Both the position numbers and the translations under genes were made by a program. A stretch of 64,000 nucleotides of DNA from Thuidium tamariscinum (taxonomy: Eukaryota; Streptophyta; Bryopsida; Hypnales; Thuidiaceae). The notes under the pieces are model-generated. The model was not told the origin of the DNA, made no database searches, and worked only from the letters and a program-made list of their open reading frames with translations. Position 1 is the stretch's first letter. Each line of letters begins with the position of its first letter. This document shows, one piece after another, positions 56,861 to 64,000 of the stretch. The DNA lies in assembly GCA_947034885.2 (NCBI GenBank), contig OX344758.2, positions 3,040,501 through 3,104,500 on the forward strand, given 5' to 3'.

Positions 56861-59800
56861 AAAGCATGTTTCTTAAGAAAATTCATCAATCTATTTTGTG
56901 AACAACTTTCGACCTATATTCTTTTAGGATTCAAATTTTTATAGAATACTATTTTTAGTAATATACTAATCATCCATAATTTATTTTATTTTATCTTAAA
57001 AAAGAATTCACAAAAGCTCTATGCTACAAAATTGATTGTCATCCTTGCAATCACTTTGAACAACAACTTCCTTTAAGTAACTAGAACATAAAAAATAGAA
57101 AGAAATACAAATATGATTAGGCTTACAAATTGATCTAAAATTTTGAAGGTCATTATATATAAACCGCTAGGAATTTTGAGTCAATCAAGGGCTTTGTCAC
57201 CAAGATTACAATGATGTTTTGGAGATGACATGTTCACCTATTTAATCTAAGCAAAAATTGAGTGCAAAATTTCCATTTGATAATTGAAAAGCTTTCTATA
57301 GAGACGATTTTGGAGACTAATTTCCACTTGAAAGGTATGCCAATTTCAATTTTTTTAGTTCAATATTTAGAAAACATTTCAAACTAGATTTTTAATAATT
57401 CCAAAATAACTTTTAAATAATTTGGACCAAGCCAAGCCTTTACCCCTAATGATTGCAACAACCATTTCATTTGTATACCACTTTGTGGCACAAAGTTTTG
57501 TTTTCAAATTTCTATTTTGATTTCTTAATGTTTTGACATGTGGATTATCTTTTTTGCAAAAGCACCATCTAAACATCTGTCTAAATCCAGTTAGTTTAGA
57601 TTTAACATAAGGCATATACGGTACACATTTGTCCAAATTCATACCTTTTCAACAAATATTGGAAGGTTAACATGACACCACTAGTTAGATAATTTATATT
57701 TAAATAAAAATGAATTGATTTCTTTTCGAGGTTTTCATCACTAAATGCCCAAGGCCTTATTTGAGCCTATTAAAAATTGTTGTAAGCAAACAACAAGTCA
57801 AAAATTTGATAAGTTTTACCCATTCCATATAAATTGTCATCATACAAATTCAAAGTAGACATGTTATGAATCTCATGGAAAAAATAACTTTAGCAATATT
57901 ACATATAGATTGAAAGATTATAACTTTTGATTAAAAGGTATTACAATTCTAAAACTGATTAGAAGACATTCAATCCTCTTTTTAATGTCAAATCAAAACT
58001 TAGGATTATGAAAAAAATAATAAATATACAAACATTACATATAGAACCATAACCATTTTACAGCATCTCAAAATCTAATGTACAAATTTTTTTAATGAAT
58101 TTACAATGTGGTATATTCTCCAAGTTTGAATGTGTTTAAAACCCATCTTCAAGAGTTCTTGACACTGAAAAATCTAATTTTGCAATTGACCCCCTTGTAC
58201 AAAATCTCAATTATAAATATAAAAAAAAAAATTATTTCAAGATTTTTTTAATTCTAGAAATAGAATTGGAATACTATTCATTAAAAATAATTAATTGATA
58301 AGATTTTATTTAACTTCAAATTTTGTTGATAACAAAAGATGGTGCCTTAGACATTCATGATTCAAGCTAATTAAATGCATTACATATGATTTTGTGTTAT
58401 TTTCACTTTAAAAATATGCAAAGAAAAAAAATAATATAAAACTATAATTTTTGTTAATCTAAGGCCCTAAACGAAGAATCTAATTATAATAATAACATGA
58501 TATAGTACTAAAATCATATTTTTGAAAATAAACTATTGTAAAGCATACTACTGCATCTGGTGCCATTGTCACAGCCAAAATAAAAATAAATCAATTTTCT
58601 AATTTTCTAATTCATAAAATCATAAGAAATTTGGGATTCAATATTTTTTTTTATGAGTGGAAATGCCACAAAAAAGACTGTGCACCCCTCCTTGCATAGA
58701 CCTTTTTATGGCATCAAAAACAAAATAAGTCTTGAATATTATTTCCAATGCAAGAAAAATAAGTTTGTTTTGCAATTGGTTTCATATAATTTACAATAAA
58801 TTTTTAAAAAAAAAATTAATATTGTTGGTGAATATTTTCCATTTCAATTCTTTGCATTAAAAATGATAGTTTTAGAATACTTTCTTAAAAAATATAATCA
58901 TTGAATGTAATAAAATACAAATCATAAAATATAATCATGGCAATTGTACTTTAAATTACTCTATGATTTGGACAATTGACCTTTAGATTGTTCTAAAAAA
59001 TACTTTGTGATTTGCTAGAATAACAAATTTATCTCAATAGCCATATTGCATTTTTTCATGATGTTTATTGAATATCACGTCATAGGATTTATAGAAAGTA
59101 TGTATTTGAAAATTTGAAAATTTCAATTAAATTTCAATTATCAATATCACATAGTAGATTAATGGTTGTAAACCCAAATCATAAATGGAAACATCTTTGG
59201 AGTGACAAAAAAATGTTGACACTTAAGGCTTATTTACATCGTCTATTATTTACTTGACCTTTAAGAAATGAATATTTGGCTAATTCAATGGACAAATGAC
59301 TAGACTCTATATACATTTAAACCTTCAACTTCCAGTCACACATCAATTGTGGGAAATAAATAATGAAAAATATAATGTTTGAAAGAGGAACATGTTCATA
59401 TAAACATAAACAGTAATTGATTGAGTGACTATTGATTGTAAGATTGGTACTAAAAACAAACATTTGTCATGGATGTATTGCTTCAATTAAAATTTTTAAA
59501 TTATATGACTTAGAAACACATTATTTGATATTATTATTTTTAATTCCAAAAATTCAAGATTTTTGAAATCAAATTCAATTAAGGCTATTGTTTTTTTTTA
59601 TAGATAAATATTTAATTTACACTATTTTTCTAGAAGTTATATTTTCGAAGATTGAAAAATGAAATAATTTAATGTTGTATTATCAATTCAAACAATGATG
59701 TAGATATTGTCAATTTTGGAAAAATTAAACTCTAATAAATAGATATAGATATAGATATATGTAGATATAAATATAGATAATACTCTCTATTAAACAAAAG

Positions 59801-61577
59801 GCTAGTTTTTCTTACAAATTTTAAGATTGTCCATGGAACTTGCACATTTTTCCAATTCTTTTCAAAAGGTTTGAAATATTTCGGTTTCACTTGCATCTAG
59901 ATAAATCGGGAGATAAATTTCTTTAATGTGGTATAAATTTTAAAACATTTAAATTTTTTTATAAGAATAATACAATTGTGAAATTGAGTAAGGTTTTGTA
60001 AAATTGATTTCAAATTCACAACGTTTAGAATGGCATGATTTTAATCAAAATGACTGGTTTAGTATTTTAGCTTGAATTTGATCTCCACAAAACCATTGAC
60101 TGACGTCTACAAATACAAGTACAAATATATAAATGTCATTGTATTGAAAGAATCCAAAAAATTAAATGTTTAAGAAAATTTGGACAATATCCATCCCTAA
60201 ATGGGACAAAATGACCCAAAACTATTATTTCTTTATCAATCAAAATTTTGACTACTCAAAGACAAACTCACTGGTCGTGTAGTCAAACATCATTTACAAC
60301 TTTGTAAATAGAAGCTAATAGGAGCATATGTGTGTGTTAATTTGTTTTTCCATGAATCTTTTTATAAAGTTGTAATTAAGATAGAAGTTATGTGTTTGTA
60401 TTTTAGTGCTTGAAGTTCAAATAGATATGACAATATGATATGAAAAAAAATGATTATTGAATGGTAGAGGAATGTTAATAATGATGTTACAATTTGATAA
60501 ATTCATCTAGAATACAATTTTGACTACAAATTATACCATATAGAGTAAAAATGTTTAAATCTTTCATACTGAGTCATTATTGATGATGCACATAAAAAGA
60601 CTTTTCCAATTGATGTACAATATGGTCCTATACTAGTATATAAATTGTATCAAAAAATCATTGTCATTTAACCCCTAAAGGATTAAGGTCAATTTTGGGA
60701 AGAAATTGTCAAAAATTGACATTTTTTTGGGCAGCAAGAGATAATTTAAAAAAATATTTTTAATTCAAAATTCTACCATACAAATTATAAATTCGATCCT
60801 TCAGATATTAATAATGTAATATACATTTTTCAATAATACCTATCTACATAGTACAAACTTTGACCTTTTATAACTATTATATAGATGATCTAAATTGCAA
60901 TTTTTGTTACTTTAAAATCCCTTTTCATTTTCCCAATAGAATATTATGTAAAATTTTCAAAAATAAAATCATAATAAAATGGCAATCTAAAATTTCTTCT
61001 TTTAAATCTCAACATTTATTCATTCAATTTTCAATTTCAGAAAGATTCTTGACTTTAAATTGCCTTCAAGAAGTTTCCTCACGTTTTTAACAAAATCCCA
61101 ATTGATTTTGCTTTATGAAACTAACTAGTGCATTCATTAAAAAAATAATGGCTCACAAGAAGACCCATGAGTTGTCTAAGTAGTCTATGTAGGCCTTTTT
61201 CTACACTTTTTGGAGTGTCGCCAAAACCTCCTGGGAAGTTTAGTGTAGAGCAAAGTTGTAAGAATGAGGCGACACTAGCCTCAACTTTGTTTCTCTAAAT
61301 TCATGTTGTCTATTTTGCGGTTGTTTGTTGAGTGGGGTAACCATCATGGATGTAGTTGGAGACTTTTGGAACAAGCTTGATGTAAGGACGCTTTCAAATT
61401 CCAGCACAAATTCATACTCCATACTACGCTGGTAAAGCATGAATCTGTTTAGTCTGTAGTCTTATCTCCTTTTCAATTTCCCATTTTAGATGAAATCATA
61501 ATTTTTAGAAGTACTAAGTGGATACATTTGGCTTTCCTACTGTGATGAGAAGCTCTTGATTAGAGTCAATCTGCACA
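56861..61577. other. Very AT-rich intergenic DNA
   Basis: No gene seen. TTAACCCCTAAAGG at 60668 is a perfect piggyBac-like left end, but no matching right end is visible downstream in the window. A GATATA-type microsatellite lies at about 59,738-59,780. Confidence 0.45.
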
Positions 61578-61858
61578 TAAGGTAGGTACACCCAAAATGG
61601 CACCTGACCTTAAAGCGCCCTGTACAACGTGCATACATTTTCAAAATCAGTCATGTACCCAGACTGTAGATGGTGCTTTCAGAAACACACTTTGACTGTT
61701 AATAACTTTTGCATTCGGTATCCAAATCCACTGTTCTTTGGTGCGTTGGACCATGCTTTCACTCACCAACAAGACTGTAAAAAAAGGAATCTGAACAACA
61801 TAATAACAGGAACTAGGCACAGTATGAAAAACTGGCGCTTTCGGGTGTACCTACCTTA
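61578..61858. mobile_element. MITE with TAAGGTAGGTACACCC ends
   Basis: TAAGGTAGGTACACCC at the left and GGGTGTACCTACCTTA at the right are perfect 16-bp inverted repeats. The element is 281 bp and non-coding. I could not identify a target duplication or superfamily. A GACCNTAAAGCGCYC motif inside also occurs near 52,606. Confidence 0.7.
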
Positions 61859-63957
61859 GAGGGAGGATTGCTTTGAACAGTCTCAGCTTATCCACTGATG
61901 GTCCTCGTGCCCAATTTGGTAAGTAGAAAATCTGCGCTGGAGCTCAATTATTTGGGGCCGGGGTGATCTGACCCCTCACTCGGCTCACCGGGAAAACGCA
62001 GAAACTTTTTATTGATAGCGCATGATAATCGGAGTATATTACTGTTAAAAGCACTTGGGCTAGCTCCGAACGCTCCGAGCTCTAAGACTGGCCGGTCGCA
62101 AGTAGAATTACTTACCAAGATTCCCTTGAATATCTTGGAAACACAGGATATACTGTACTCGCCACGAAATGCAGAGAATCGACTCAACAAGGAGGGAGGG
62201 AGACTCGATTTCAACCTGAGTTTCAACTCCAGCAGAAAAATCGCTGCAAGTTTGGAGTACACAGGATCCTACAAGTTGACTGCTGTGCCTGAAATCCTCG
62301 AACTCTACTCATGATTTTTTCGCAATCCAGGCAACGTTCCATCAGCAGCTAACGTTCCACATACAACGGTGACATGGAGCTCGTCGGCGGAGATCGGAAT
62401 CATCAGCTGTGAGGCAGCAGGAGAGCTCATCCTGCAGTTTCCACCACCTTCCTTCCGTCTTTCCTGCGACTTGCACTCTTCCTCTTCTGCAGACTTTTCT
62501 CCTTCCGTCACCATATCCACACGCTTTAGATCCTTCCAAGGACAGCAGGGTGGATTTTGGATTCTCCAGTGAAAGTGAAAGTGAAAATGAAGCCCCTATT
62601 TGGTGCCGTGTCTTGGGTATGTTCAAATGACACACAGCGGCATGCGCTCCACACCGCCCTCCACACCGCGCCAGTGAATTTATTAGTGGCGAATTGTCGC
62701 CAAAAACTACCTAGTTGGGGGGTTGGCTACTCTTACATTACAAAAAATGGGCAAACATGTGGATGAAATCGCCAAACTTCTCTTAACAAAATACTAGTGG
62801 TCGCCAATTTTTGGATGAAAGTACCTTATAATAGATAAATTTTGGATGAAAAAATTGACTTGGATGATTCTATCCATTTTTTCCTCACTTGGCTATATCA
62901 TTTTTTCCTTACTTGGCTATATCCTAGGGTGCCAGTCGCACTACCGAGGGAAAAACTTAAAATATACACTGCACCGCGCTCCACACCCTCTCACCCCAGC
63001 CTGACGTTGGCTGGCACTGGTCCCTTCTGGCGAGGCGGCGGAGGCGGCCCCCACCGAGCTCTTACCTGCTTCTGCGCCTGCATTGGCGCTCTGCTTGGCT
63101 AAATCTTGGAAATCGCTAAAACCCTCTGCCAGTGCCCCATTTTCCTTAGACCTTCCCCTACTCGTCGCCGCGCTGCTTGCAGCGCTTCTTCAGAACCATC
63201 TTCAAGCAGGTGCAATCCGTGGAGTGGAGAAGCTGAGGAAAAGACGAGCTCGGTATCCAGGAACGCTTGTAGCATTGGAGGTGAGAATTGGTGCCTTCGC
63301 TGACCAGTTTGGGTTCTCCGATTGGTAATGCGGCGTGGGTTTGGCCGATATGTGGAATTGGACTTGTTTCATCCCCCTTGGTGGTAATGTGTGTGTGTGT
63401 GTTAGATTGGGTTTTGTCTAGGCTGTGGTGGACAGGGATCCCTGAATGCTAGAGGACGTTGGTATCGGATTTTGTTTTTTTCCTGCTTTCTCGGTTAATT
63501 TGGAAGCGAGGTTGGTAGTTTGTCATTGGGGGAGATTGTGGAAGCTCTCTTGGAGTAGTTTGGACGATCGAAAGGGTTTTGCTAGTTTGGAGGTGTGACG
63601 CGTGGGAAGGTTTTTGTGGGTTCCGCGGTGCTTGTGCTGTGTAATGGATGTAGGCTGTCGCTTGTGGGTTGCATTGGTGTTATCGATTGAGTGTTGGAAT
63701 TCGTTTCCGTGGTCCCGACCTTGCATGTGCTTTTGGGTGTGATTGCTGGGCGTGCATTTCCATGCGGATGTATGCATGGAGTGGCTTTTTGCATAGCTCC
63801 ATAGCCAAGTTTTGTGGACTATGGGCCATCGTTTCTTCTGCCTGTTTCTTTTTGTAGTTCCGGAATTTTCCGAAAAATTCTTCCGATGTTATGGAGCTTG
63901 CACTAAAGATGTCTTGAAGCCACGCATGACAGGTTGATGTCATCCCACCAGGTCGAG
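61859..63957. other. Mixed region; probable promoter and 5' UTR exon of a gene leaving the window
   Basis: At 62,300-62,730 GC-rich DNA is open on both strands. A minus-strand ATG frame at 62514-62305 (69 codons, MVTEGEKSAEEEE...) and a minus-strand donor-like ATCTTG/GTAAGT near 62,115 hint at a small minus-strand gene, unrecognised. At 62,950-63,282 a second GC-rich block ends in TTGGAG/GTGAGA, a good donor. With CCACCAG at about 63,951 this would be a non-coding first exon and a 670-bp intron. A short (GT)n lies near 63,390. Confidence 0.35.
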
Positions 63958-64000
63958 ATGGCGCAGGGAAGAGGCAATGCCATCGCCAAGGCTAAGGCTG
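63958..64000 (+). CDS. Start of a gene running off the right edge
   Basis: ATG at 63958 in the context GTCGAGATGGCG (G at -3 and +4) opens the frame MAQGRGNAIAKAKA, still open at the window end. The codons are GC-rich and just follow an acceptor-like CCACCAG, so this looks like the first coding exon after a 5' UTR intron. There are too few residues to assign a family. Confidence 0.45.
   Translation, partial: MAQGRGNAIAKAKA

Noticed and set aside
61948..62314. Overlapping frames of about 100 codons on both strands
   Set aside because: The minus-strand frame opens with GTG and neither has a recognisable domain. Mutual open frames are expected here by chance.
63230..63282. RRARYPGTLVALE, reminiscent of the histone H3 / CENH3 N-terminal helix
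   Set aside because: The arginine between Y/F and PGT is absent, the upstream sequence lacks an H3 tail, and a donor site follows at once. More likely a chance match in a 5' UTR exon.

Overview
This window looks like nuclear DNA from a land plant, probably one without flowers (a bryophyte- or lycophyte-grade lineage is my best guess, not proven). The evidence is three typical plant genes (an EXORDIUM-type protein, a plastid terminal oxidase, and a CHR24/PICH-type SNF2 ATPase with 22 compact GT-AG exons) set in long AT-rich intergenic DNA full of non-autonomous DNA transposons. The host code is standard: the 1,128-codon spliced SNF2 frame has no internal stop.

Layout. 0-5 kb: the EXORDIUM-like gene (minus) with GC-rich upstream DNA and a 20-bp tandem repeat. 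5-12 kb: AT-rich DNA with a MITE and two complete piggyBac-like MITEs (TTAA target sites, CCCYTAAAGG ends). 12.4-13.6 kb: a plastid terminal oxidase in one uninterrupted frame (minus). 14-19 kb: nested MITEs and a long hairpin. 19.9-27.5 kb: the SNF2/PICH-like gene (plus). 28.4-38.4 kb: a roughly 10-kb LINE on the minus strand. 38.4-42.1 kb: GC-rich exon-like sequence and a decayed gene holding two CACTA-type MITEs. 42-47 kb: MITEs. 46.9-48.6 kb: a broken unknown gene and an FCP1-like gene (minus). 49-62 kb: AT-rich repeats, including a degenerate minisatellite of about 17 units. 62-64 kb: GC-rich DNA leading into a gene that leaves the window on the plus strand.

The most interesting object is the LINE. 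Read 5' to 3' on the minus strand it has an ORF1 (closed by two amber codons), then an ORF2 that opens with a short leader ending in a 2A ribosome-skipping motif (DIETNPGP), then an AP-type endonuclease, a reverse transcriptase, a region resembling the PCIF1 adenine-N6 methyltransferase fold with a degraded catalytic motif, an RNase H, and a CCHC finger plus PD...E nuclease-like C-terminus. Two endonuclease types in one element is the hallmark of the Dualen/RandI group. The 2A leader and methyltransferase-like insert make this copy's architecture unusual. The copy is dead: frameshifts near (TA)n tracts, stops, and a 753-bp CACTA-type insertion with GGT target duplications between RT and the methyltransferase/RNase H part.

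The host genes do unrelated jobs (cell-surface growth response, plastid redox balance, chromatin/DNA translocation) and do not form a functional cluster. Several broken frames carry TAG or TGA where CAG or CGA would fit, which suggests decay by deamination of methylated cytosine.
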